A stretch of 6,978 nucleotides of DNA from JAWKWH01 sp041582695 (GTDB taxonomy: Bacteria > Pseudomonadota > Alphaproteobacteria > Rhizobiales > Rhizobiaceae): NCBI GenBank assembly GCA_041582695.1, contig JBFIBB010000190.1, positions 1-6,978 on the forward strand, given 5' to 3'. This document shows positions 1 through 6,851 of the stretch, piece by piece; positions within the stretch are counted from its first letter, which is position 1; each line of letters begins with the position of its first letter. The position numbers were made by a program, and so were the translations under genes. The notes under the pieces are model-generated. The model had not been told where the DNA came from. It searched no databases and saw only the letters and a program-made list of their open reading frames with translations.

Positions 1-298
1 GCAGCGAGGCGGCGGCAAAACCAAGGAAACCCGCGGCATAGACACCGACAAGCTGCGGCTTGACCGTCGAGACGCGATAGAGCGGCGACACGAAACCGAA
101 GGCGAGCAGCCGCGACAGCACAACGCCCGTGGCCGATGCGGTGGCGAATATCCCGAACTCGGCTATTGAAAGCGTATTTGCGAGAAGCACGAAATAGGCG
201 AGTGAAAAGACAAGGCGTCCCACGGACCCGCTGAGCGCGGATCCGTAGCCCTTCAAGAGCCCGGCCCTGGAAGCCAAAACACCGATAATTCCTGCCAT
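1..298 (-). CDS. Polysaccharide flippase / O-antigen export family protein, N-terminal fragment
   Basis: This is the N-terminal 99 codons of a membrane protein that runs off the left edge of the window. Translation from the ATG at 298 begins MAGIIGVLASRAGLLKGYGS. It continues into a hydrophobic segment with the pattern G-R-L-V-F-S-L-A-Y-F-V-L-L-A-N-T, then an A-E-F-G-I-F motif, a second hydrophobic helix, and a third starting near residue 83. A first helix preceded by G-R and followed by a 'xxEFGxFA' turn is characteristic of the polysaccharide biosynthesis/Wzx flippase family (MOP superfamily). That family moves undecaprenyl-linked repeat units to the periplasmic face of the inner membrane. 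A GAGGG-like ribosome binding site lies just upstream of the ATG. The gene is divergent from the co-polymerase at 542, which fits one exopolysaccharide locus. Family assignment rests on about 100 residues, so the exact subfamily is unknown. Confidence 0.72.
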   Translation of the reverse strand, partial: MAGIIGVLASRAGLLKGYGSALSGSVGRLVFSLAYFVLLANTLSIAEFGIFATASATGVVLSRLLAFGFVSPLYRVSTVKPQLVGVYAAGFLGFAAASL

Positions 299-427
299 CC
301 GACCCTCGCGGCGCGCCCTCGGCCGCCAGCTATAGCCCTGAAAGCTTAATTCGCCGTTCAAAGCCCGTGAGCGGACCGGAAAAACAAGCGTCGAAGCAAG
401 AAATCGGCAGCGACGCGGCAACTGAAA

Positions 428-469
428 TTAACCATTTGTTTTCCATGACTGTTTAGCTTGGATTAACCA
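428..469. promoter_or_regulatory. Pair of CtrA-like TTAACCAT boxes in the divergent intergenic region
   Basis: TTAACCAT lies at 428-435 and TTAACCA at 463-469, in the same orientation and 35 bp apart. The second box is preceded by TTTA seven bases upstream (452-455), so 452-467 reads TTTA-N7-TTAAC. This is one mismatch from the classical CtrA consensus TTAA-N7-TTAAC of alphaproteobacteria. The boxes sit in the 243-bp gap between the divergent flippase and co-polymerase starts, 73-114 bp upstream of the ATG at 542. This local AT-rich patch stands out against GC-rich surroundings. Binding by CtrA is an inference from the motif. I saw no convincing sigma-70 -35/-10 pair on either strand in the gap, and nothing else recognisable there. 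Confidence 0.4.
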
Positions 470-541
470 CCGAACCCGCGGCGGCTCGTCCGATTGCGCC
501 GTGCCGCAGCCCTTTGAAACCGTATCTTGAGTCACAACACC

Positions 542-2884
542 ATGCCCGATCACGAAAACCCCGGTTCCGGCAGGCAGGGTGGCTCGCTGCTTTCACTTGC
601 CGGCGCCGGCGGGCGCGGGGCCGGTAAGGAGCGTGGTTCCCTCCTTTCGAATACCGGCGCTGGTGAGCAGGACCGGGTATTGCGCCACAGGCTCGCCCGT
701 TCGCGGCGGGAGGCTCGTCCGAACCCGCTGCTGCACGCTCTTGCCTTGAAACCGGATGAGATCGACGCCGAAATGGCGGCGGATGTGGATGCCGATTTCG
801 AGGCGCATGGAGGTACAGGCGGGTCATCCGGAAGGCGGAAGGGAACCGAGCGCGCGGGCAGGAAAGAACAGGAAGATCTTGACTACAATGCAGTCCGCGA
901 AGGACAGAATTCCGGCGGCGGCGACACCGGCCCATATGACGATCCCCGCCCGCTGGTAGATCCAATCAAGGTCATCAACGGAATAGCGCGCTCAAAGCGG
1001 CTCATTGCCGCCATGACAATCGCCGGAGCATTGATCGGTGTTGCAGTCGCGCTTTCCACACCGAAACACTATGAGGCGGTGGCCGAAATCCTGATCGATC
1101 CCCGCAACATTAAACTGGTCGATCGAGAACTCGTCAGCAGCGACGTGTCACAGAATACGGCAATCGCCATTGTCGAGAACCAGGTGCGGATCATGACCTC
1201 CGGTGCGGTGACCGCCAAGGTCGTCGACCGGCTCAACCTCGACACCGACCCGGAGTTCAACGGATCGCAATCAGGTTTCGGTCTGACAAGCCTGATTTCG
1301 GAGCTGCGCTCACTGCTTGCGCGCAGCGACGGCGGTTCGGCCGGCGGGCGGCAGCACGCGATTGCCGTGCAGAACCTGCTCGAAAATCTCGAAGTGGCAA
1401 GAAGCGGCAAGACGTTCGTCGTCACGGTCGGCGTCAAAACGCAAAATCCGGAAAAATCGGCGCTGATCGCCAACGCCATCGTCGACGTCTTTCTCGACTA
1501 CAGCGGCTCGTCATTTTCATCCACCGCCAGCAGGGCGGCGGACGAGCTTGGCGCCAAGCTCGGCGAATTGCGCGCGGCTGTCGAGGAGGCCGAGCGCAAG
1601 GTCGAGGCGTACAAGGGGGAAAACGACCTGATCGACGCCCGCGGCCATTTGATCGGCGATGACGAGATTCTAAGGCTCAACGATCAACTGGCCACAGCTC
1701 GCGCACGGACGATTGAGCTGAGCGCGAAGGCGGCATCGGCGCGCTCGCTCGATCCCGATTCGGTGCTCGGCGGCGCATTGCCCGAGGGTGTCAGTTCCGG
1801 ACTGATCACTGAGTTGCGCAGCCAGTATGCTGATCTGCTGCGCCAGGCGAACCAGGCTTCGGTGAAATTCGGCGCGAAGCATCCCGAGAGCAGGGCCATC
1901 GAGGCGCAGCTCGCCGGTGCCCGCGAACAGTTGCGCAGCGAACTACGGCGGATCGCCGCCTCGATGCAGGTGGAACTGAAGCGCGCGGTACAACTGGAGC
2001 AGAAGCTTGCCTCGCGCCTTGCCGAGCTGAAAGCGCGGCAGGTCAATGTCAGCGACGACATGGTTACATTGCGCGAACTAGAACGGGATGCCGCAACCAA
2101 ACGCGCGGTTTATGAGTCTTATTTGCTGCGCGCGCGCGAGACCGGCGAACAGAAGGACCTGAACTCCACAAACATGAGCATCATCTCCCCTGCCTCCCCG
2201 CCGCTGGAAGCCATCGGACCGTCCAGATCGATGATTTCGATTGCCGGCATGATCGCCGGCTTCCTGCTCGGGGTCGGCCTGGGGGCCATTCGCGGAGCTG
2301 CGGATGGCGTGTTTGGCGGATCACCGCCCTACCAGCCACGGCGGCGGCAACGGCCACCATCACCGGCCGGAGACGCGCGCCAAGACCACGGGCGAGATGC
2401 GCACGTTCGGGAAAGCCGGTATGCGGCGGAAAGCCCGCCGGGCCACGATCCGTTACCGCCGAAAGCGGAACCACGCGGCGGTCGCGAAGAAAATGAGCGG
2501 CAGCAACCGGTCAATACGGCGACCGGTCCGTTCAATGCGGTTCCGCCATATGCGGCGGGCGCTTACCACTTCGCACCGGCATATCCGCCATACGGACCAT
2601 TTGCCGGAGCACCGTTTGCGCCGGTCATCGCCCCTTACAGCGTGGCGATGATGCCGTCATCCGCCTATCCGGCAACAGCAATGTATCCGCCCGTGTACCC
2701 GGGGGCACCCGCTACGCCAGTGCGGCAACCCGAGTCGGAGCCCGAGGCGGAGCGGGAACCCAGAGAGAGCCGGCCATCGCGGCGGCAGCCCCGCAACAGG
2801 GTGGAGGCCATCCGCGACGATCTGCGCGAGGTCAGAAACGCGATACACGATCTGGCCGAGCGCCGCGCAAAGCGGCGCGTTTGA
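542..2884 (+). CDS. Wzz/GumC-family polysaccharide co-polymerase without a tyrosine-kinase domain
   Basis: A 780-residue inner-membrane protein of the chain-length determinant (Wzz/GumC/ExoP) family, which controls polymer length and export of surface polysaccharide. Residues are numbered from the ATG at 542. Residues 1-150 are a low-complexity, charged cytoplasmic extension. Residues 154-171 form the first membrane helix, followed by the Wzz-type segment (HYEAVAEILIDPRNIKLVD). Residues 330-505 are largely coiled-coil periplasmic region with the co-polymerase signature K-F-G-A-K-H-P. About 500-583 is the G-rich/GNVR region with a Pro-rich stretch ahead of the second membrane helix (564-583). 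After it, ExoP-type proteins normally carry a BY-kinase with Walker A; here there is none. Instead 585-780 is Pro/Ala/Tyr-rich and ends in a charged heptad helix. A TTG at 527 could add five residues; ATG is preferred, although neither start has a strong ribosome binding site. The total length happens to resemble kinase-bearing ExoP, which invites misannotation. Confidence 0.88.
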   Translation: MPDHENPGSGRQGGSLLSLAGAGGRGAGKERGSLLSNTGAGEQDRVLRHRLARSRREARPNPLLHALALKPDEIDAEMAADVDADFEAHGGTGGSSGRRKGTERAGRKEQEDLDYNAVREGQNSGGGDTGPYDDPRPLVDPIKVINGIARSKRLIAAMTIAGALIGVAVALSTPKHYEAVAEILIDPRNIKLVDRELVSSDVSQNTAIAIVENQVRIMTSGAVTAKVVDRLNLDTDPEFNGSQSGFGLTSLISELRSLLARSDGGSAGGRQHAIAVQNLLENLEVARSGKTFVVTVGVKTQNPEKSALIANAIVDVFLDYSGSSFSSTASRAADELGAKLGELRAAVEEAERKVEAYKGENDLIDARGHLIGDDEILRLNDQLATARARTIELSAKAASARSLDPDSVLGGALPEGVSSGLITELRSQYADLLRQANQASVKFGAKHPESRAIEAQLAGAREQLRSELRRIAASMQVELKRAVQLEQKLASRLAELKARQVNVSDDMVTLRELERDAATKRAVYESYLLRARETGEQKDLNSTNMSIISPASPPLEAIGPSRSMISIAGMIAGFLLGVGLGAIRGAADGVFGGSPPYQPRRRQRPPSPAGDARQDHGRDAHVRESRYAAESPPGHDPLPPKAEPRGGREENERQQPVNTATGPFNAVPPYAAGAYHFAPAYPPYGPFAGAPFAPVIAPYSVAMMPSSAYPATAMYPPVYPGAPATPVRQPESEPEAEREPRESRPSRRQPRNRVEAIRDDLREVRNAIHDLAERRAKRRV
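581..664 (+). repeat. Imperfect duplication GSLLSxxGAG in the co-polymerase N-terminus
   Basis: Within the cytoplasmic extension of the co-polymerase the peptide GSLLSLAGAG (bases 581-610) is repeated as GSLLSNTGAG (bases 635-664), 18 residues or 54 bp later. Both copies are preceded by a basic residue and glycine. The nucleotide copies have diverged at several third positions, so this is an old protein-level repeat rather than a recent DNA duplication. Its function is unknown; a short binding motif is possible. Confidence 0.5.
2860..2882 (+). terminator. Hairpin overlapping the co-polymerase stop codon, possible weak terminator
   Basis: GCGCCGC at 2860-2866 and GCGGCGC at 2872-2878 form a perfect 7-bp GC-only stem with the five-base loop GCAAA. 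The 3' side is followed by only GTTT before the TGA stop, so the U-tract is short. It could be a weak intrinsic terminator for the co-polymerase transcript or an mRNA-stabilising 3' hairpin. It also encodes the repeated Arg/Ala codons at the protein C-terminus, so part of the symmetry may be coincidental. Confidence 0.3.
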
Positions 2885-2976
2885 GCAGTTCGTAAATTAG
2901 GCATCAGAACAAATACGGCGTCAAAAACGGTAATTCGCCTTTCGGGAGTCCCAGTGTTGCTGTAGAAGCGCCTGCC

Positions 2977-3939
2977 ATGTCCGACGCGATCACCACAAGC
3001 CGGCAGTTCGTGTTTCTGCTGGTAGACAAGTTCTCGATGTTTTCGCTCGCCGCCGGGATCGACACGATCCGGTCAACCAACCGGATTACCGGCAAGGATT
3101 TCTACAAATGGAGCACGGTTTCGCCCGATGGAGATTCAGTGCGTGCCTCGAATGGATTGCCGCTCATCGTCGATTACTCGGTTGCCGACATTCCGCAAGG
3201 CGACATCCTGTTCGTTTGCGCGGGCCTGACGACCGAGTTTCCCGGCAAGAGCAAGGTGCTCGGCGCATTGCGAAACTGGGGGCGCAGGGGCGGCAGGCTT
3301 GGAGGACTTTCTCTTGGTTCCTATGTGCTGGCCGAGGCAGGACAACTGGAAGACCATCGCTGTACCATACACTGGGAGAACCGCGCCGGATTTCAGGAGC
3401 GTTTTCCGGATCTCAATTGCACAGGCAACGTGTTCGAGATCGACCGCAAACGCTACACCTGCGCCGGAGGCACGACCTCAATCGATCTGATGCTGGAAAT
3501 CGTGCGCGGCGATTTTGGCGCGGGCATCGCCAACGAGGTCGCGAACCAGTTCCAGCATGAGCGCATCCGAACCGCTTCGGACCGCCAGCGCGTCGGACCG
3601 GAACGCGACCTGACCGGCAAGTCGGAAAAGCTTCGCCGGATCGTCGAGTTGATGGCCGACAATCTCGACGAGCCGTTCTCTGCAGTGCAACTGGCGAAAT
3701 CGGCGGGGCTTTCGGTACGGCAAGTCGAAAGGCTGTTCCTTCGCCACCTCAACATGACGCCGGGACGCTACTACATGCGGCTGAGGCTGGAGCGGGCGCG
3801 CGAACTGCTGCGCCAGACCAACATGCCGATCCTCGACGTGGCGATAGCGACCGGATTTACCTCGCACTCCTATTTCGCGCAAAGCTACCGCTCCCTGTTC
3901 GGCCGACCGCCGAGCGAAGAGAGGCGAACGGCCTACTGA
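2977..3939 (+). CDS. GlxA-family transcriptional regulator (DJ-1/PfpI-like domain plus AraC HTH)
   Basis: A 320-residue cytoplasmic regulator. Residues 9-190 form a DJ-1/PfpI-type (class I amidotransferase-like) sensor domain: FVFLLVDKFSMFSLAAGIDT, the SxDGxxVxASNGL strand near 49-61, LGGLSLGSYVLAEAG at 108-122 and the conserved TIHWEN at 130-135. The position of the catalytic cysteine of DJ-1/PfpI enzymes holds Ser112, so a binding rather than an enzymatic role is likely. Residues 217-315 are the AraC/XylS DNA-binding domain with two helix-turn-helix units, 234-256 and 284-308. The latter has the classic GFTSHSYFAQSY...FGRPP signature. Overall the protein resembles the GbdR/CdhR/ArgR group, which in Pseudomonas controls glycine betaine, carnitine or arginine use; ligand and targets here are unknown. 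The start follows a weak AGAAG, 8 bases upstream. It lies 92 bp after the co-polymerase and converges on the cytochrome gene with a 15-bp gap. Confidence 0.9.
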   Translation: MSDAITTSRQFVFLLVDKFSMFSLAAGIDTIRSTNRITGKDFYKWSTVSPDGDSVRASNGLPLIVDYSVADIPQGDILFVCAGLTTEFPGKSKVLGALRNWGRRGGRLGGLSLGSYVLAEAGQLEDHRCTIHWENRAGFQERFPDLNCTGNVFEIDRKRYTCAGGTTSIDLMLEIVRGDFGAGIANEVANQFQHERIRTASDRQRVGPERDLTGKSEKLRRIVELMADNLDEPFSAVQLAKSAGLSVRQVERLFLRHLNMTPGRYYMRLRLERARELLRQTNMPILDVAIATGFTSHSYFAQSYRSLFGRPPSEERRTAY

Positions 3940-3954
3940 GCCCGAAGAACCGTG

Positions 3955-4599
3955 CTATTCGGCCGGACAGGGCTGTCCTGCCGCACCCCAAGCAAAGATA
4001 TCGTCGATGTGTTCCTGCAATGAGTACGGCGCTGGCTGACGGCCGCCGCCGGGTTCCCATCCCCACTTCACGAATCCGTCGTGACCGGCATCTTCAGCCA
4101 GATGCCGGGCGAGTGCCAGGAAATCCCTGCCGCCGTTTCGTTCGGGATCGGACAGTTGCGCGCAGATCTCAGCCGCAGATTTGCCGAACCACGCGAATTC
4201 AACCGGGGCGAGCTGCCATGCAAGCGCCACTCGCGGCGCAGCGTGTGGAACATCATTGGCGCCGGCACGGCCCTCAACAAGTGTCGTATGGCAGGCCGAG
4301 CACAAAATCGTCTCGGCGCCGATGCGGCTTTCGCCAGCATGGATGTTCATGCCGTGGTTGCGGGTTTCGCCATAGGACGGCCCCGACCACATCGGAATGT
4401 TGTCTGCGCCAACATGGCAATTGGAACAGCGCGGATGGGACGTTACCTCGTAGATGCGTTTGAAAGCGGCAAGACCGGCCTCGACCGTTACCGAACCTTC
4501 GGCCGGCGGTTCGATTTTCAGTTCCCGCTCTGCCGCCAGCAAGAGGCCCGGGAAGGCGGTAAACAGAACTGCAGCAAATACAGCGGTCTTCTTCTTCAT
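3955..4599 (-). CDS. Periplasmic diheme cytochrome c, electron-transfer partner of the molybdenum hydroxylase
   Basis: A 214-residue exported cytochrome. Residues 1-23 are a Sec signal peptide (MKKKTAVFAAVLFTAF...LLLAA, likely cut before ERE). Two covalent heme-c sites are present: CSNCH at 58-62 and CSACH at 100-104. Met70, Met84, His82 and His87 between them are candidate distal ligands. No membrane helix follows the signal, so the mature protein should be soluble in the periplasm. It matches the small cytochrome protein often annotated in rhizobia as 'isoquinoline 1-oxidoreductase subunit', and it is the last gene of the iorA-iorB-like operon. It probably takes electrons from the Fe-S subunit and passes them to the respiratory chain; this is inferred from position and heme content. 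The frame stays open upstream to 4794, but the signal peptide and ribosome binding site fix the start at 4599. Confidence 0.88.
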   Translation of the reverse strand: MKKKTAVFAAVLFTAFPGLLLAAERELKIEPPAEGSVTVEAGLAAFKRIYEVTSHPRCSNCHVGADNIPMWSGPSYGETRNHGMNIHAGESRIGAETILCSACHTTLVEGRAGANDVPHAAPRVALAWQLAPVEFAWFGKSAAEICAQLSDPERNGGRDFLALARHLAEDAGHDGFVKWGWEPGGGRQPAPYSLQEHIDDIFAWGAAGQPCPAE

Positions 4600-4604
4600 C
4601 GCGG

Positions 4605-4608
4605 CCTC
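4605..4608 (-). promoter_or_regulatory. Ribosome binding site of the cytochrome gene, overlapping the upstream stop codon
   Basis: On the minus strand the sequence reads TTTGAGGCCGCGATG. GAGG (4608 down to 4605) lies 5 bases before the ATG at 4599 and shares its first two bases with the TGA stop (4609-4607) of the molybdopterin subunit. This supports the start at 4599 rather than an upstream one, and suggests translational coupling of the two genes. Confidence 0.6.
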
Positions 4609-6850
4609 AAACGAAATCGATGTGCCTTGCCAGCGGCAGCTCGCGGATGCGCTTGCCCGTCGCCGCGAAAATGGCGTTGGCAAGCGCTGGCGCCGCCGGC
4701 GGAACGGGCGGCTCGCCGATGCCCCTGACATGTTTGCCGTTTTCAAGTCCGCGCACGACGATTTCCGGACACTGGTAGAGCCGCATGCCCTCATATGCGT
4801 GGAAATTGGTCTGCGTGGGCGCGCCGTTCTCGTAGGTCAGCTCGCAATTCATCGCATGGCCGAGACCCCAGACAACGCCGCCCTTGACCTGATTGTCGAA
4901 GTTGACGGGGTCCAGCACCTTGCCGACCTCGGCGGCAACAAAAACCTTGTCAATGCGGATGCCGCGACCGGTGGCGGTGACTTCGACCACCTCGGCTACA
5001 GGTACGCCGAACGACAGGCAGAAGGCGACGCCGCGGCCGCGATTCGGCCCGGGATCGCTGCCCCAGTCCGACATTTCGCCGACAGCCTCGAGCACCTTTC
5101 GCGATGGCTCGTGCCAACAAAGCCGGATACGCTCGGCAAGCGGGTCAGCGCCCGCGGCGTAGATGAGTTCGTCAAGGAAGCAATCATGCAAAAAGCCATT
5201 GCCGGATGCGCCGACCGATCTCCACGAACTCACCGGCACCATTGGCGGCGCGCGGTATCCCGTCACCCGGTAGTTGGGGATCGAATAGGGTTGGTCCCAG
5301 GCTCCCGCTACCATGACGATGTCCGGCCCGAAGAAGATCTGATTGATGCGCGCGGCCTGCGACACGGTGGTCGACATGCTGGCAATCGACAAGTCATAGG
5401 CTGTTACCTTGCCGTCACGAAAAGCGCCGCGGCCCCTCGCCATCTGCAGCGTGCGCGGGAAATCATGGGTCATGTCCTCTTCGCGCGTCCAGGTCATCTT
5501 GACCGGCGTGCCTTCCATGGCAAGCGCGACCTCAATCGCCTGATGCACGAAATCATCCTCCAGCCTGCGGCCGAAGCTGCCGCCAGTATACTGGTCGTGG
5601 ACGCGGATGTTTTCGGCGGCGATACCGTGGAAGCGTTCGATGTTGCCAATCATGAAAAGCGGTATCTGGGTGCCGGTCCAGACATCGAGTTTTCCGTCCT
5701 TGAAAAGAACCGTGGCGTTCATCGGCTCAAGCGGAGCGTGGGCGAGGAATGGGGTGCGGTATTCGGCCTCGACCACATTGCCTTCAGCAAGGGCGACCTC
5801 GACATCGCCATCGTCGCGGAACCGTGGGGTTTCCCGGCGCGAGGAGGTGAAGCTGCTCTCGATCTCCTTCCACATTCCGGCCGAATCGGGCGGATACGGC
5901 CCCGGCGCCCAATCGAATTCGATTTCCGCGGCGGCGCGAAAGGCGCGCCAGGTGTTGTCGGCGACAACGCCGGCGCCGCCGGTCACGGGAGCGATCTTAA
6001 GCACGCCGGGCATCTTCTCCGCCCGTTCCGCGTCAAACCCCCTGACAGCGCCGCCGAGATGCGGATTGGTGCGAACCGTGGCGTAAACCATGCCGTCCAT
6101 TCGCATGTCGATCCCGTAGTTCAACGTGCCGGTCGATTTGGCGACGATATCCAGCCGCCGCATTTCCTTGCCGAGTAGTTTCCATTCGCTCTCCGGCTTC
6201 AAGCGTATGTCGGTTACCGGTTCGATGGTGGCGGCGATGGGGGCAAGTTCCTGATAGGTAAGCGCACTGCCGTCGGGCAAAATGACCTTGCCGGCATCGG
6301 TCTTGAGCTGCGCCAGGTCGTGGCCGGATTTCATCGCTGCCGCCTCGAGCAGCGTCGCCCGCGCCACCGCGCCGGCCATCCTGAGTTTCTCATAAGCGTC
6401 GGGCACGGTGGATGACCCGCCGGTGATTTGCGCGCCTATCGCCTTGGCATAGATCGAGGCAAACAGGCGGCCGCCGCTGGCCAGGGCTCCCTCGCTTGTC
6501 GCGGCCAACGGCAAGGCCTCCGCAAGCGCGACATCGTTGATATAGGCGAGGCTCGGCGTACCCGGCGTTACAGTTACCTGGTCGAGCGTCACGTCCAGTT
6601 CCTCGGCGATCAAGGCGGCCTGGACGGCGTATGCGCCCTGACCGAGATCGGCGCGCGGCGTGATCAGGGTGATGTTTTCGGAATCGATCTTGACGTGCGG
6701 CGTAATCGCGGCCTCACCCTCGCCAAGCCTTTCAAGCAGCGGATTGTCCGCCGGGTTGCGGTACCACCAGATACCGAAGGCCACACCGCCGGCGATTGCG
6801 GCGGAGCCGATCAGAAGGGAACGGCGGGTAATTTTTCCAAGACGCCCCAT
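4607..6850 (-). CDS. iorB: Xanthine dehydrogenase-family molybdopterin subunit, IorB-like, Tat-exported
   Basis: A 747-residue large subunit of a molybdenum hydroxylase of the isoquinoline 1-oxidoreductase type. It would hydroxylate a heterocycle or oxidise an aldehyde using water as the oxygen source. Residues 8-13 are the twin-arginine motif TRRSLL, followed by hydrophobic residues 12-29, so the folded holoenzyme is probably exported. Residues 58-95 carry an LGQG...AAL.AEEL cofactor-binding segment that in ordinary xanthine dehydrogenases lies near the C-terminus. The a/b hammerhead domain is at about 236-315. Cofactor-domain motifs follow: APLEPMNA (372-379), TGGSFGRRLEDDF (422-434), and GEPPVPPAAPALANAI (712-727), where Glu713 is the expected catalytic base. 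This N-terminal placement and length fit the IorB family. GGAG 8 bases upstream supports the start. The Fe-S subunit gene ends 1 bp before and the cytochrome begins 7 bp after. Family is sure; the symbol is by family, and the substrate is unknown. Confidence 0.93.
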   Translation of the reverse strand: MGRLGKITRRSLLIGSAAIAGGVAFGIWWYRNPADNPLLERLGEGEAAITPHVKIDSENITLITPRADLGQGAYAVQAALIAEELDVTLDQVTVTPGTPSLAYINDVALAEALPLAATSEGALASGGRLFASIYAKAIGAQITGGSSTVPDAYEKLRMAGAVARATLLEAAAMKSGHDLAQLKTDAGKVILPDGSALTYQELAPIAATIEPVTDIRLKPESEWKLLGKEMRRLDIVAKSTGTLNYGIDMRMDGMVYATVRTNPHLGGAVRGFDAERAEKMPGVLKIAPVTGGAGVVADNTWRAFRAAAEIEFDWAPGPYPPDSAGMWKEIESSFTSSRRETPRFRDDGDVEVALAEGNVVEAEYRTPFLAHAPLEPMNATVLFKDGKLDVWTGTQIPLFMIGNIERFHGIAAENIRVHDQYTGGSFGRRLEDDFVHQAIEVALAMEGTPVKMTWTREEDMTHDFPRTLQMARGRGAFRDGKVTAYDLSIASMSTTVSQAARINQIFFGPDIVMVAGAWDQPYSIPNYRVTGYRAPPMVPVSSWRSVGASGNGFLHDCFLDELIYAAGADPLAERIRLCWHEPSRKVLEAVGEMSDWGSDPGPNRGRGVAFCLSFGVPVAEVVEVTATGRGIRIDKVFVAAEVGKVLDPVNFDNQVKGGVVWGLGHAMNCELTYENGAPTQTNFHAYEGMRLYQCPEIVVRGLENGKHVRGIGEPPVPPAAPALANAIFAATGKRIRELPLARHIDFV

Positions 6851-6851
6851 C

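Noticed and set aside
331..363. TTGAAC and CTATAG on the minus strand upstream of the flippase as a sigma-70 promoter
   Set aside because: The spacer would be about 20 bases, too long for a normal promoter, and no better pair was visible.
453..965. Antisense open frames across the start of the co-polymerase gene
   Set aside because: Arg/Pro/His-rich translations without recognisable domains, overlapping the CtrA-like boxes and the real N-terminus; typical high-GC shadow frames.
2294..2881. A frameshifted BY-kinase domain at the end of the co-polymerase
   Set aside because: The other plus-strand frame (open 2304-2651) shows no Walker A or B motif, and the in-frame tail has a sensible patterned terminal helix, so no decayed kinase is hidden here.
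3943..3962. Short inverted repeat CCGAA...TTCGG between the convergent regulator and cytochrome genes, as a bidirectional terminator
   Set aside because: Only a 5-bp stem with an 11-base loop and no T-tract on either side; not supportable as a terminator.
4600..4794. N-terminal extension of the cytochrome gene to an ATG at 4794
   Set aside because: The extension would overlap the molybdopterin subunit, is Arg/Ser-rich and would bury the signal peptide. The ATG at 4599 has a GAGG site at correct spacing.
4454..6178. A 574-codon open frame on the plus strand opposite the molybdopterin subunit
   Set aside because: It is an antisense shadow in GC-rich DNA. The opposite strand encodes continuous, family-recognisable cofactor motifs, while this frame shows no domain-like sequence and spans part of two real genes.
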